A stretch of DNA of 64,000 nt from Bacteroidaceae bacterium (lineage in GTDB: Bacteria > Bacteroidota > Bacteroidia > Bacteroidales > Bacteroidaceae). The position numbers were made by a program, and so were the translations under genes. Below the pieces are notes generated by a model that worked only from the letters and a program-made list of their open reading frames with translations, did no database searches and was not told where the DNA came from. How positions within the stretch are numbered: position 1 is the first letter of the stretch; each line of letters begins with the position of its first letter. Of this stretch, positions 1-11,400 are shown one piece after another. Where the stretch lies: the NCBI GenBank assembly GCA_017529865.1, contig JAFXNA010000004.1:248001-312000 (forward strand). Direction: 5' to 3'.

Positions 1-122
1 TCTTCGTCTTCCAGAGCACTTTCGAGGCATACCTTGAACAATTTAGTCAAGGCTTTAAGCTCTGGTTTGCCCACACCCATCTGGGATGCTGATTCCATAA
101 AGATTTTTACACGCTCATTCAT
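1..122 (-). CDS. Partial protein with shared N-terminal leader
   Basis: Only the first 40 residues are inside the window; the gene runs off the left edge. The N-terminus reads MNERVKIFMESASQMG, followed by an amphipathic helix ending in VCLESALED. The same layout (basic start, F-M/F-E-A/S, G/N-L, helix, C/A-x-(F/L)-E) recurs in five other proteins here, starting at 14159, 26609, 50502, 52052(-) and 53275. By analogy with the T4 capsid-targeting sequence, cleaved by gp21 after L/I-x-E, it may target the protein into the prohead; that is inference. A minus-strand late-type promoter sits 26 bases upstream. The function of the rest of the protein is unknown. Confidence 0.7.
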   Translation of the reverse strand, partial: MNERVKIFMESASQMGVGKPELKALTKLFKVCLESALEDE

Positions 123-147
123 GAATAATCCTCGATTATTTCTGATT

Positions 148-157
148 ATAGTTTATA
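148..157 (-). promoter_or_regulatory. Late-type promoter TATAAACTAT (minus)
   Basis: Exact match to the recurring block, read on the minus strand, upstream of the partial gene starting at 122. It is back to back with a plus-strand copy at 187-196, making a divergent promoter pair. Confidence 0.75.
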
Positions 158-186
158 AGGGGCGTGAAATGATGTCCGTGACACAT

Positions 187-196
187 TATAAACTAT
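187..196 (+). promoter_or_regulatory. Late-type promoter TATAAACTAT
   Basis: Exact consensus 25 bases upstream of the fibre start codon at 221. It drives the fibre plus radical SAM pair. No -35 box is apparent. Confidence 0.8.
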
Positions 197-220
197 TGGT
201 GTATTTCAGAGACTATCGAT

Positions 221-3200
221 ATGGCAGCGAAAACACAGATAACTAACAAGGGACTTGAACTAATGGCTTCTTCATCCAAGGCGACCGGCCAGCACTGGTG
301 GATTGGATGGTACGCTCTCGCCTTCGTGCCTGATGAATTGCAGGAAAATGAAGACGAACAGCTCAAGCCTGGTATGACGAAGCTGACTAAGGACGGTGAT
401 ATCATCTATAACATCTTCCAAGGCGACATGAATGGAGATGGCTACCAGACTACTAAGGCCAGCAATAAATTCAAGTCCGTAAACTACGACAGCAATATCA
501 AGAAAAACTATCGATATGTCCTAGACGAGGATGGACGTAACAACCTTGTTACATGGGTCGATGGCAAGTATGGATTGAAGGGTGCTTACATTTACCAAGG
601 CGTGAAGGTAAATGCGTCCCGAGACGACGATACCATCGACTACGCCAAGTCGCTCATACCGTTGCCAGCACCTCTTCTGTACACGGGTGTCAAGGCTGCC
701 GGCGAAGGTTGGTCCGAGAGTGGTATGGACATCTTCCTTGGCTCTGGAAACGACCGTATCGAAAACTTCTACCCCGTTGATGAAGTCGGTGAGGATGTTG
801 TGCCGAGGGTTTCCACGGACTTCCGTAACTACGAAGGTTACAAGAACGGATTGCCTAAAATCGAAGGTGGTGACGCCGAGGATTACGCACATGCATTGGG
901 CGAAACGTTCAATGATGTCGATGTCGATGGATGGTTCCCTTCCGTAAGTACCTACACACAGAACGAAGAAACAGATATGGGTGAGGACTACAACCAGTAC
1001 TGCTACCAGTATTGGAAGATTCTTTCCATCTCGAACTTCAACAAGTATTGTGCCCCAGTTAACGCTTCGGGTCTCCTGTATGATGAAAACACAGGTTGCC
1101 GCAACATGGCGAAGGCCACGAAGTATTTCCCGATTAGCGACTACTCCGTAACAAGCACTGCTAAGACCGCAGACAACGAATATGCTACTGGCATTAAGCT
1201 CACAGTCCAGTTGAAACTGAACGGAAATGCCGAGGACGGTGCTTATTTCAAGGAAGTTGAAACTGGGGATGACGACAATGTTGCTACATTGAACCCGTCT
1301 CCGACGGATGAGCAGCACGCCCTGTTCAACAGCCAGAAGGTTTCATTCAAGTTCAACCGTATCGGTATCTATGCCGTTCCGATGAGACAGTATGGTTGCT
1401 CTGGCGATAGCGGCGAGATGAAGGCCCAGTACCAGATTGATACCGAGGCTGAACCTGTCCTGTTTGCTGTATGCGAATGGGATAGCCCAGTAACTCTTAG
1501 CGACTCTGGTGACGGGTTGTCTGAATTCCAGTCTGACATCTTTATCGACCTTTCCGCCGCTGTCGAGGATTCTTCTGTAATCCGTGAAAGCGCCGTGTTC
1601 TACAACCTGTACGAGGATGATGCAATCGACTGGTACAAGAACCAGCTCGTGGCAAACGCGTCTATGGCGGAAGCCCTTGTCAACATGCAGATTGAGATGG
1701 GTTATCTCCTTAACCAGAAAAATGCAAAGGCTGGCTGCTGCCCTAAACAGGAAGCTATACAGCAGAAGGAAAAGTATGTAACTGGCCTTAGAAACCTTGT
1801 TGACGCAAGGGACTATAACTCAAACTCGGTAAGGAACAGGCTGGCTACGGAGGAGAATACAGCAATCAAATATAAAACGGCTGTTGGTGCAATCGCTCCT
1901 TATATAAGTAATACATTGGATGGAAACATTACTCTCGAAAATGGTGTGTATAGTAGAGGTATGGATGAGTTTTCTCCATCGTCAACACTCCCATGCTCTA
2001 CGTATCTAGTTCCTAGATTTCTCTATTATCAACTACCGAGTGACATTGCGCAAGCCGCCAATGGAACAGACTATAATCATGATGCGGCGGAATGGTTGGA
2101 CTATGAGTCTACCGAAACAACATCCTCTGGAACTAAGTTTGATGATGCTGTTTATTTTACGAAGGAAATTACATATAAGTACAGGGATGACTCTAACAGT
2201 CATTATGAAATCTACACATGGACGGGAACTGACTGGAGTGCCGTCAGAAGCGGAGGTGTAGACCCACTGCCGTCATCTGGGTGGGTTGTTGCGACTGTAA
2301 CGACTGTAATCACATACAAAAACTCGGACGAGAGCTATTATACGGAGAGCACTACTACGAAGCAATATAAGCTTCCGATGTTCCTGTTTTATGACAATTC
2401 TACTGTGGCTTCAATGGTGTTGCCAAGTGGATGGTCGGTGCCTACCATGGAACAATGGAAAGACATTATCGCCAATATGAGCGATAGTGTTATATCATCG
2501 TTACATCTTCCGATGGCAGGGTATTTCACGAATGAAGGTGGTTATATTCCTAGAAGCGATGTCACTTACTTTGCTATAAAGGACGATGCATCCCATTTTG
2601 TAAAATTTAATGGTAATAGGTTTGAAATTGTGGGCAACACGATTTCTGTCACTCACTCATCTGCAGCTGGTGGCTCATATGTTGTCGAGGAGACTATATC
2701 AAAGACATCAGTATTGCCTGTATATAAGGCAATCAATTATTGTGATGTAAATATTGACAACTACAAACTGGGTAGTGATTCGTATGCCTTGATGCAGGAA
2801 TCAGCTACTCTTGGTTCACACTCTTTTAACGCTGGATATAAGAGTATTATATCGCCGAATGCATCTAATTGTGCTATTCTTGCTAGTGTATATTCAGTCA
2901 TTGGTGACAGTGATGATGAATACGATTCATGTGTCATAATGGGTGGCGAAGGAAATGCTATACACAGTGGTTCCGGCCGAAGTCATAGCCTGTTTGGCTC
3001 ATATAATGCCATATACAATCAGTCTGAAGGTGGTCAGCATATACATGTATGGGGTGATTTCGACACGATTAATAGTGGACTATATAAAGGCATTAACATA
3101 TTTGGTTCTGAAAATGCAATTTATTCGATAAACATTGCCGAAGACATTATGCTTGTCGGGTCTCGGAATAGCATTTATTCTGGTGCTGCATATAAAGGCA

Positions 3201-4696
3201 TTAACATATTTGGTTCTGAAAATGCAATTTATTCGACCGATAGTACCAAAGACATGATGATTGTCGGGTCTCAGAATAGCATTTATTATGGTAGCCAATT
3301 AGCAGACAGTTTGCTGATTGGTTCAGGAAACACCCTTCATAATACAGCCAATGTTACCAACTCACTTATGCTTGGCAGCAACTTAACTGCACACGATACA
3401 GCCAATGTTGCTGACTCGGTCGTTCTGGGTGCCACGGTACGAATAGATAACCAGTCCAATGTTACCAACTCACTTATGCTTGGCAGCAACTTAACTGCAC
3501 AATACACTGGTATATTGACAAGCTCTATCATGTTTGGTAGCAACTTAACTGCACAATATACTGGTATAGTGACAAACTCTGTCATGTTTGGCAGAAATTT
3601 ATCTGTAAAATCTGCCGGTTCAGTATCCGATTCTATTCTTTATGGAGATGAACTTTCGGTATATAATGGCAGTGAGGCTAATAAATCAATCATGATTGGA
3701 CATAACATGTCTGTTTTAAATGCTGCTGTACTAGAGTACAGTTCATTGTATGGCAGTGCATCCTATGTTCAGAATGGCACTCGACTTACCAATGTGCATG
3801 CTCTCGGCACCGTATCATTCTCGGGCGCTGACCAGTCGTTGAGCAACTGCCTAATTCTTGCTAAGCATAAAACGGCCTATGAATCAGATGTTGGAACGTT
3901 TACTGCATATATAGCAGAGCACAACAAAGGGTATCCTATGATAGTATCGGAAGGCGGCATCGCTCTATATGAAAACAAGATGTGGCTTGGGGATACTGGA
4001 TTGGCTGCTCAATTCAAGAAGGCCCCTGCTCTTGGTGATGTATTGACAGTTGTCGCCGTAGAAGGAAACCTAGCTACTGTGGCATGGATGCCAGGAGGCG
4101 AGAACGGCAAGTTTGGTACTATCCATTTGGAACTTGTATATAAGTATCAGAACGACGATGGAAGCCGAGGCTGCCCGAGTGTTTATGCAGTAAATCCATG
4201 GAGAAGCCTGAATGGTAATGTCAATGTTATCTATGTCAATGACCATGAAGTAACGAATAGCTCAACCGCTGTAAACACTATGAATTCCTATCTGACAGGA
4301 GACATTAAATTTACTGTATCGAACGGAGATTTGGTGTTGGAAAACACGTCGGCTAGCGACTCCTACATGATTAGCGGTACGGCTAGATGCGAAATTGTTG
4401 AGAGGTCCATAAACGAACCGTCTGGTGATGGTTCTTCGTATGGTTGGCAGATGTGGGATACCAAGGTGTTCATACCTCAGCCTCTTGGAACATATGCGGC
4501 AGCCATGGATACGATATCCTCAGTTGGTCCTAGCGGTCAATATAATGATTTGGTCAGGTCGCTTGCATTCGGTTACAAGACATCTGAAACTGCCCAGGGT
4601 GATATTAACGGAGCGTTGTGCTCCATGGAAGTTGGTGAGCTGCCGCAAACCCTTGTGTGCAAGTGGGTAGTTGACATCACTTATAGGAAGGTGTAA
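221..4696 (+). CDS. Large tail-fibre/adhesin with beta-roll repeats
   Basis: A 1491-residue virion-type protein, probably a long tail fibre or receptor-binding adhesin. The N-terminal ~600 residues are unrecognised. Around residues 720-850 a segment with LPSGWSVPTMEQWKDII and VLPVYKAI resembles FISUMP/C-type-lectin-like surface domains (weak). Residues ~900-1220 are tandem ~18-21 residue units of the type NSLMLGSNLTAHDTANV, alternating small/hydrophobic strands and turns, as in left-handed beta-roll heads of trimeric autotransporters (YadA-like). The C-terminal ~250 residues form a distinct end domain. The stop codon overlaps the next start (TAATG), so the downstream radical SAM protein is translationally coupled. 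The start at 221 follows an exact late promoter. Fibre assignment is by architecture, not by a specific homologue. Confidence 0.75.
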   Translation: MAAKTQITNKGLELMASSSKATGQHWWIGWYALAFVPDELQENEDEQLKPGMTKLTKDGDIIYNIFQGDMNGDGYQTTKASNKFKSVNYDSNIKKNYRYVLDEDGRNNLVTWVDGKYGLKGAYIYQGVKVNASRDDDTIDYAKSLIPLPAPLLYTGVKAAGEGWSESGMDIFLGSGNDRIENFYPVDEVGEDVVPRVSTDFRNYEGYKNGLPKIEGGDAEDYAHALGETFNDVDVDGWFPSVSTYTQNEETDMGEDYNQYCYQYWKILSISNFNKYCAPVNASGLLYDENTGCRNMAKATKYFPISDYSVTSTAKTADNEYATGIKLTVQLKLNGNAEDGAYFKEVETGDDDNVATLNPSPTDEQHALFNSQKVSFKFNRIGIYAVPMRQYGCSGDSGEMKAQYQIDTEAEPVLFAVCEWDSPVTLSDSGDGLSEFQSDIFIDLSAAVEDSSVIRESAVFYNLYEDDAIDWYKNQLVANASMAEALVNMQIEMGYLLNQKNAKAGCCPKQEAIQQKEKYVTGLRNLVDARDYNSNSVRNRLATEENTAIKYKTAVGAIAPYISNTLDGNITLENGVYSRGMDEFSPSSTLPCSTYLVPRFLYYQLPSDIAQAANGTDYNHDAAEWLDYESTETTSSGTKFDDAVYFTKEITYKYRDDSNSHYEIYTWTGTDWSAVRSGGVDPLPSSGWVVATVTTVITYKNSDESYYTESTTTKQYKLPMFLFYDNSTVASMVLPSGWSVPTMEQWKDIIANMSDSVISSLHLPMAGYFTNEGGYIPRSDVTYFAIKDDASHFVKFNGNRFEIVGNTISVTHSSAAGGSYVVEETISKTSVLPVYKAINYCDVNIDNYKLGSDSYALMQESATLGSHSFNAGYKSIISPNASNCAILASVYSVIGDSDDEYDSCVIMGGEGNAIHSGSGRSHSLFGSYNAIYNQSEGGQHIHVWGDFDTINSGLYKGINIFGSENAIYSINIAEDIMLVGSRNSIYSGAAYKGINIFGSENAIYSTDSTKDMMIVGSQNSIYYGSQLADSLLIGSGNTLHNTANVTNSLMLGSNLTAHDTANVADSVVLGATVRIDNQSNVTNSLMLGSNLTAQYTGILTSSIMFGSNLTAQYTGIVTNSVMFGRNLSVKSAGSVSDSILYGDELSVYNGSEANKSIMIGHNMSVLNAAVLEYSSLYGSASYVQNGTRLTNVHALGTVSFSGADQSLSNCLILAKHKTAYESDVGTFTAYIAEHNKGYPMIVSEGGIALYENKMWLGDTGLAAQFKKAPALGDVLTVVAVEGNLATVAWMPGGENGKFGTIHLELVYKYQNDDGSRGCPSVYAVNPWRSLNGNVNVIYVNDHEVTNSSTAVNTMNSYLTGDIKFTVSNGDLVLENTSASDSYMISGTARCEIVERSINEPSGDGSSYGWQMWDTKVFIPQPLGTYAAAMDTISSVGPSGQYNDLVRSLAFGYKTSETAQGDINGALCSMEVGELPQTLVCKWVVDITYRKV
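3082..3236 (+). repeat. Direct repeat inside fibre beta-roll
   Basis: A 47-base segment at 3082-3128 recurs exactly at 3190-3236, offset 108 bases (36 codons). Flanking units (3353-3392 versus 3464-3502, and others to ~3560) are near copies. The DNA identity exceeds what protein conservation needs, pointing to recent in-frame duplication of roll units. Confidence 0.85.
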
Positions 4697-5328
4697 TGAA
4701 ACTCTGCCAACTAAACCTTACCACGAAGTGCAACTTCTCCTGTCCAGAATGTCCGACAGGGAAGTGGCATAACTTTGTTGAGAAACCGCAGTATCTGGTG
4801 AAGAATGCGGACTTGTTCCGTTTTCTCAGGAACCTGCCTCCTGATGAGTGGGAAGTTGAACTGACTGGCGGGGAACCTGCGTTGTATGATGGGATAGATG
4901 AATTGGTCAACTGGCTTGAAATGAACGGCTATCATGGAGAGATAAAGACAAACGGTTCTCGCAAGATACCGAGGATGGGTCTGATGAAGATGGTGTCGGC
5001 ATGGCACCGCTGGGAACAGAGACCGATAGACTACGACATGATTCTGATAGTCAAGAACCTCTTCGACCACGAGGAGGAGAAGATTCAGTATTGCGAGGAT
5101 AACCACATCCCGTACAGGCTGACCGACCGTATCGGTGACCCGCACCATGAGTACAGACACGGAATCAAGGGCTACATCGGAGTAAACCCAGCTGGCTCAA
5201 TCGTTCCGTGCCCGAAGATGTCGGCAAACGATTCAATGCCTAGGATATCAGACAAGGAATACGTCATTCCTAAAGGGTACATATGCCCGTGGTGCAAGAC
5301 TGGCAACGACTACGAGATATTCCAGTGA
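4696..5328 (+). CDS. Radical SAM protein coupled to the fibre gene
   Basis: A 210-residue radical S-adenosylmethionine protein. It has the cluster motif C-x3-C-x2-C near the N-terminus (TKCNFSCPEC, Cys 12/16/19) and the SAM-contacting TGGEP motif near residues 57-61. Near the C-terminus further cysteines (VPCPK, then CPWC) could hold an auxiliary Fe-S cluster, as in SPASM/twitch enzymes that modify peptides. It is short compared with typical 300-400 residue enzymes. Its ATG overlaps the fibre stop codon (TAATG), so it is made together with the fibre. That position suggests modification of the fibre protein or a tail partner, which is inference; a nucleotide-modifying role cannot be excluded. 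Confidence 0.85.
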   Translation: MKLCQLNLTTKCNFSCPECPTGKWHNFVEKPQYLVKNADLFRFLRNLPPDEWEVELTGGEPALYDGIDELVNWLEMNGYHGEIKTNGSRKIPRMGLMKMVSAWHRWEQRPIDYDMILIVKNLFDHEEEKIQYCEDNHIPYRLTDRIGDPHHEYRHGIKGYIGVNPAGSIVPCPKMSANDSMPRISDKEYVIPKGYICPWCKTGNDYEIFQ

Positions 5329-5330
5329 TG

Positions 5331-5357
5331 AAGCGGGGACGAAACCCCGCTTTTTGA
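5331..5357 (+). terminator. Rho-independent terminator
   Basis: Stem AAGCGGGG/CCCCGCTT with a 6-base loop followed by TTTTT. It ends the fibre/radical SAM operon. Confidence 0.85.
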
Positions 5358-5377
5358 TATCTTTTTTCTATTAGTTA

Positions 5378-5387
5378 TATAAACTAT
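5378..5387 (+). promoter_or_regulatory. Late-type promoter TATAAACTAT
   Basis: Exact consensus, 33 bases upstream of the 2047-aa gene and just downstream of the terminator; followed by ATGTGAAAAT. Confidence 0.85.
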
Positions 5388-5420
5388 ATGTGAAAATGAG
5401 TCCATCATAGGGATTTTAGT

Positions 5421-8400
5421 ATGAATATGCAGAAAATTTTGCTGGAAGCCATGTCTTATAAAGATGATGTGGCAATCAGAAAAGAGGCAAACGGATACCT
5501 GGCTGAACTGAGAAACTACGTGTTCCCGGTACAAGTCAGTGACGATATATGCGCTAATATTAAGGATAGGCTTGGGCAAAATCAACCTGTCTCGTTTGAG
5601 TGGGCATTGAATGAATACTACAAAAACATCGGAACAAATGCGGAAAAGCGTAAGTTCTTGTTTGACCTTGGTAGGAGCCTTCTTCCTGAAAGGCAGGGCC
5701 GCATGTTCTTTGAACATGGTTCTGCAGCAGAATTGGAAGCCAATAAGCGTAAGTATCCCTTGGTAGCATCCTTGAAAGGCGGGCCCAAGATTTTCGAGAT
5801 GTTCTTCAGGATGTTGAGCCCTGACCTTGTCAAGCTGTCCGATAACTCGTTTACTACTACGTTTAACGACGACGGTACGTCCACTACTCAGAAAAGGGAC
5901 GACGAGGCTGGTCTTAGTGACATCACGGGAAAGTTCTTTTCCGTCTTTGAAGATGCTTTGCGGGAAAAATGCGAATATGTGAAAAACAGCACTACGATGC
6001 CTGAGTATAGCAAATACTCGGATGCGGTGCTTTATGCTGCTTACCTCGGGTTCATATTCGAGGTGTTCCATGATGCTACACGTCCGACGAGCGAGACCGA
6101 TGGCAGTTCAGCAAAGTTTACCTTTGATGAGGTATTCTCCCGTGGTGCACATAATGTAGCAAAGTTTGCTGTTAACCGTATCCCTGACCGCACCTCTCTT
6201 GGTAGCTTGGATAACTGGGGGTCTGTCTATAACCAAGGCAAGAATGTCATGAGGACAATAGACCCAGAGCGTTTGAGCAATTCGAACCTCTCAGAAATCC
6301 GAGTTTATCCGCAGTACGTGGTTGACGTTTTGAGACTGACAAAGAAGACGAAGAACCCCTTTATTGACTTGCTGAAAAACGGATTGGGTGGAAAGTATAG
6401 TGCTATCGGTGAGGCTTTGGATAAGGGAACCAAAGGAGCGGACAATACTATTATTCCAATCAGCTCTAAATCCTTTATTGCGATGTTGAGCGACCCTGAG
6501 TTCATTAAGGAATGCGTTGGCCGCAATATGGGCGAAATCTTTAAGAAATGGGGAGATAGCTGGGTTGTTAACGGTAGGAGCTATTTGCAGGATGTGTTGG
6601 CATCTGAACCTCAAGTGAACAACTCTGATGATGATACTGTGAGAGCAGTACCTGTCGCAGTTGGTCCGTCCTTGAAGCGTTCAAACACTGACCGTGAATT
6701 TACTGGTGATGACATTATCGCCCAGACTCATATTACGATGCAGATTGGTAAGGGTTCTGTTATCAAGGACCTCAGTGCTAAGCAGATTGAAGCTGACGCT
6801 GCAAGACGTAAGGACGAAGGGTTGTCGCTTGACGAATGGGTGGAAGAACTGAAACAGGAAGCACGCTCTGGAACCAACCTTAACGAGGATGAACAGGAAG
6901 AACTATGGCATGAAGCGCTGAAAAAGCATGGCCTTGATGAGAAGACACTTAGCAAGAATGTCAAAAATGCTTTCAAACGCACTACCCCTAATGCGGAGAC
7001 TTCAGTCGTATTCGATTTGTACGATGGCACTAATCCACATACGTTTAAAGTCGATGGTGAAATTGATAATAAGCTTGATGCGACGGATTTCCAGAACATC
7101 ATTGCCCGTAAGGTTAAGGCTGGTGGCGAAGGCCATGTGTATTTCATCAGTATTCCGCACGGCATTGCGTTCGCAACCATGCAGGACGACGAGGGTACTA
7201 TTGTTCGTAATGAGAATATGGATACCTTGTGCAGAGGCCTGAACTGCAATGGTGCTGAATACAATTATAAGAGCGTAAGGGACTTGATGAGGTCTCCTAT
7301 CGGAAGGTATTGCAACGCTGTCGTTAGGAAAGGAAAAACTGGTAGAGTTCAGTTCAGTACGAAAGAAGCAAACACTGCGCTTGGCAAGGTGTTGTCTGTC
7401 TTGAAGGACATGAAGGAAGCCGGACAGACGTTCAATCCTGGCCCTGTGGATAAGTTGTCTACGGCTATTAAGGTTATTAGCCAAATCATGAGCACCTCGG
7501 CGTATCCAGAGGATGAGGTTGAGTCTATACTCAATGCGTTTATGAATCCTGAGTTGGTCATGTCAGTGGAAACTTACAATCCAAGCGACGGTAAGTTTAG
7601 TTTCCACGCAATCAATCATAGGCACAGGAACATGATGGGTGCTAAACTGATTAAGCATCTGTCCGATATGTACAACCTCGATAATACCGTTCGTGGATAT
7701 AACGCACAAAACGTTGCAAATATTCTTGACGTGGTTGCCCCAGGAAACTGGAATTTGACCCAGTGGAATTATGGAAACGTACTTCGGGCAGCGTCTGCAT
7801 CGTATGGAGCGTCGGATGATGTCGATGTAGAAGACGTTGAGGGTGGCGTGAATGCCGAGCCTGATACCGTAGGCGAGGACGAACTTACCGATGCAGATGT
7901 ATGGTATCCTGAAGTTAAGGGTGTAGACGACGCCTTTGATGACAACGTCAACAACCAGACCGCAGATGATGGTGGTGTTGGCGATGTTGCTTCGGAAGAT
8001 GAAGTTGGCCATGAAGGTATCGGTGGTGAAGATTACAAAGTGGTTCAGAACGCATTTGAATATGTATTTGACACACTGTTCCCGAATCCAGAAGCAGTTA
8101 AGTTTAACGAAAAGGATACTGCTAGTCTGAAGAAAAATCTTGTAACTGTATTGGATAGAATGCAGAAACAGGGTTCGCTTGACATCAAGGTGGCTCATAA
8201 GGTCGCTGGCCTCGACACCACAAATTTCCAGCACTTCATTCAGGATTTCTGGAAAACTGTTAGCGAGGAAATCGATAAGAAGCCTGATGTTACTGACAAT
8301 TCTCTCCGCATGAGCGCATTTATTGACGATGAGGATGATAACAATGCCATGTTTGGTGGTGTTTCCGAATCCGAAGTCAAGGATATCTTGAAGGCTGGCC

Positions 8401-11400
8401 TGAATACCGACGACGCAATGGATAAAATTCTTATCCCAGAAATCGGAAGCTTGATGGTCAAATACGCCATGGACGATAGCCTTAACAACGATGGTCTCGA
8501 AAACAAGTTTGACAGTGATTACCTTGTATCGTGCTTTAACAAAAAGTTCAACGAGGACTTGCATGCGAAGCTCGATGAAGTGACCTCCTTGAAGAAGACT
8601 GTCGAAACTGATACGACGATTAACAAGGAACAGGGAGATAGAGCGTTGAAGGAAGCAACTCTCGATGCTGCTAAGTACAAGAAGATTCAGGAGAAACTCG
8701 ATAACGACCCGAATTACATCGCTCAGGTTGCTGATACCGTTGTTAAGAACGGTAGTACGATTGTTGGTCTCGTCAACGGAATGCCGACAGACATTAGCAA
8801 ATCGTTTGTTCCGTTTGATGCCGATACGTTAAAATCATATAGTCACCCTGGCCTGCCACTCCTTAAATTCTGTATGTATGATACAGAAATGGATGGTACT
8901 ACATCTAATGCAACAAAGAACCTAAATAGGGCGTTCATGGATTCTCGTGTAAAGGCCATGATGAACGACTTGTTCAATTCTGTGCCAAAAGAATGCCTGA
9001 GCATCGATTACACTAGCGATGAAAACGGCATTGCACGTCTGGATACGAAGCCTGTCAAGGATATGGAAGAGGCGCAAATTCAGGTCTTGGAATCTCATTA
9101 CAACAAGTCTGGTAAGCGCAACGATATTTCCAACTTCTACACTCTTGAAAGCCAAATCGATAGCATCTACTCAAAGGGTGGTGACGTAACCAGTATATTT
9201 GGCCTTAATAACAACAGTGGAAAGTCTTCTCCGTATCAGTACAAGGGAACTGATATTGACCTCAAGAAGGTAAAGCAGTTTTTTGATACGTTGATGGAAC
9301 TTGCTGCTAGTTACAATGATATCGGTTACTCCGATGTTGGCGGAAGGACTATCGACAGGCAGAAACGCATTCAACAGACTGCAAACAATGAGAGGCAGAG
9401 GTCCAAGGTCCTCATCAATCAGCACTTCGTTGATTTGAAGTCATCGTTTGATGATTTCATGAATGCAATTGAGGTGAAATCGCAGTTGAGCCCAGAAGAG
9501 AAGGCTGGATTGAAGAAAGTTATGGACAAGGTTATGACACAAGTCATAGCTAACCCGATGAACGTTCTCATCAACAACAATGCGAAACTCATTAGTGCCT
9601 ATGCTTATCAGAATGCAATCATCAATGCAGAAAACCGCTCTCTGTATCAATCTGGAAAGGAACATGGATTTGGTACGGGCTTTGGCAAGGAAGCCGATAA
9701 GGAACCAGACAGGAAAGGCACTTTGCTCGGATTGAACAATACTGTTGACCAGAATGTAAACGCGTATCGTGTTGCGTATGGTATAGCAAAATCTGCATAT
9801 ATCAAACATTTGCTTAAATCAAGCCGTGTTACTATCGACCAAGCTGAAGCTGACTATAAGGCATATCTAAAAGACTATGGAGATGGTTACGGTGCCGTTG
9901 AGGTATTGAAGCGTGCTCTCAAGGATGGTTCAGTGGACACTCAAAAGGACAATGTGTCGCTGTTCTGTAACTATCAGGTTGATGAAAGTAACAAGAAGCA
10001 AGCTGATGCTGTAACTGAACTACGTAAACAGGAACTGGTTCTGTTGCTGTACAAGACAGCTGCCGATATTGTGGATTCTAGGAGCAAGCTCGGTACTCCG
10101 ACCGAGTTTGAGGAGAGGCTTGCTGCTCAGGGTGATTTGGTTAAAAACCTTAGCTCTGAGATATTGCCTCAAAAGCTTATTGAAAAACTCAGGAATCTTG
10201 GGGCAGAGTTGCAGCTGGCAGATAGTGAAAAATATCATGAAGTGATGAATGCGGCAAAAGACCCAGAATCATTCGAGCCAACGGAATACACCAGTCCTAA
10301 TGACCCGATTGAAACATCTGCTTCTCAGCTCCGTGGTTTTGACAAGGTTCCAGAAAATACTACCACTAAGATTATCGACGATATTCTTAGCGATAAGGAA
10401 CTCGACATGAAGGGCATGCAAAATGCGTTCAATGCAATGGATAAGGCAGGAGACCCGCAAGTCGGAACCCGCATGAACTTCAATTGCAATTTGAATGTGG
10501 TGAAGAAAGACAATAACGACATGCTTATCAGCACGAGTATAAAGCTGCAAAATGGCGATTACATCGTTGTACCTGGTGCAACACCTCGACCAGTAACCAA
10601 AGTTATTGATGCCGAGAACAAACTTTACAATATTCCTCCTATATCTAGGCTGAATGTTGGTGATAAAAAGGTTCCGTTCGCTCGCTATCAGGCTCGTAAC
10701 CGTTTGCAGGGTAAGCTTATGGCGGCTAAATTGCCTGATGTTGTAAGAAAACTGAATGAATGGTATAACGAAGTTCGTAAAAAAGGTGGACTTCCGACAA
10801 ATGTCATGGACAAGATAACCATGTTGAAGCTGTTGTATGAAGGATGTTCTGGCGCTGATGCCATGAAGTCTATCGTGGCTTACTTGGTATGGAAGGTGAG
10901 CGGCTACGATTATAGCTTCAAACCGTCAAAAATCTTGCTCGGTGGCAATCCTGGTATGGAAGACTGGCTGGTTCGTACCATCGTGGCTGACTTGAAGACG
11001 TTCGCCCCTGGTGCACCAGAGGAAAACAATGATAAGTACGAAAATATTCTATCCATTCTACCAGATGGATTTGACAGACTGGCTCGTAAGTTTAATTTCA
11101 CCATCGTTACGCCAAAAATGACGAGACGGGGTAGCACTGAGGAAGCTAAGAACGTTAAATCTACGATGTATATGAGCGACGCAAGGAATAACTTGAAGAT
11201 GCTTGTTGACGCCATCGGAAAATCCTTCGGTTATGTGAAGGCGGCAAATGTTCATAAGGCACTGCAAACACAGTCTATTCTGGATAATTTCCACATCACA
11301 AAGGAAGCGGCAGATAACATGATTGCTGCTCTCAAGGGTAAACTCAAACCTGTCCTTGATGCTATCATTAAGGACCATAACTGGAGCGTTGCACAGCCGC

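Noticed and set aside
521..1318. Antisense reading frame of 265 codons opposite the fibre
   Set aside because: Shadow of the fibre gene with no start signals and no recognisable protein features.
2890..3840. Diversity-generating retroelement target in the fibre
   Set aside because: There is a lectin-like segment and repeats, but no reverse transcriptase gene and no template repeat with A-specific differences in this window.
7563..8564. Long antisense reading frame (333 codons, minus strand)
   Set aside because: Lies entirely within the 2047-aa gene, has no ribosome-binding site or promoter, and its composition mirrors the sense codons.
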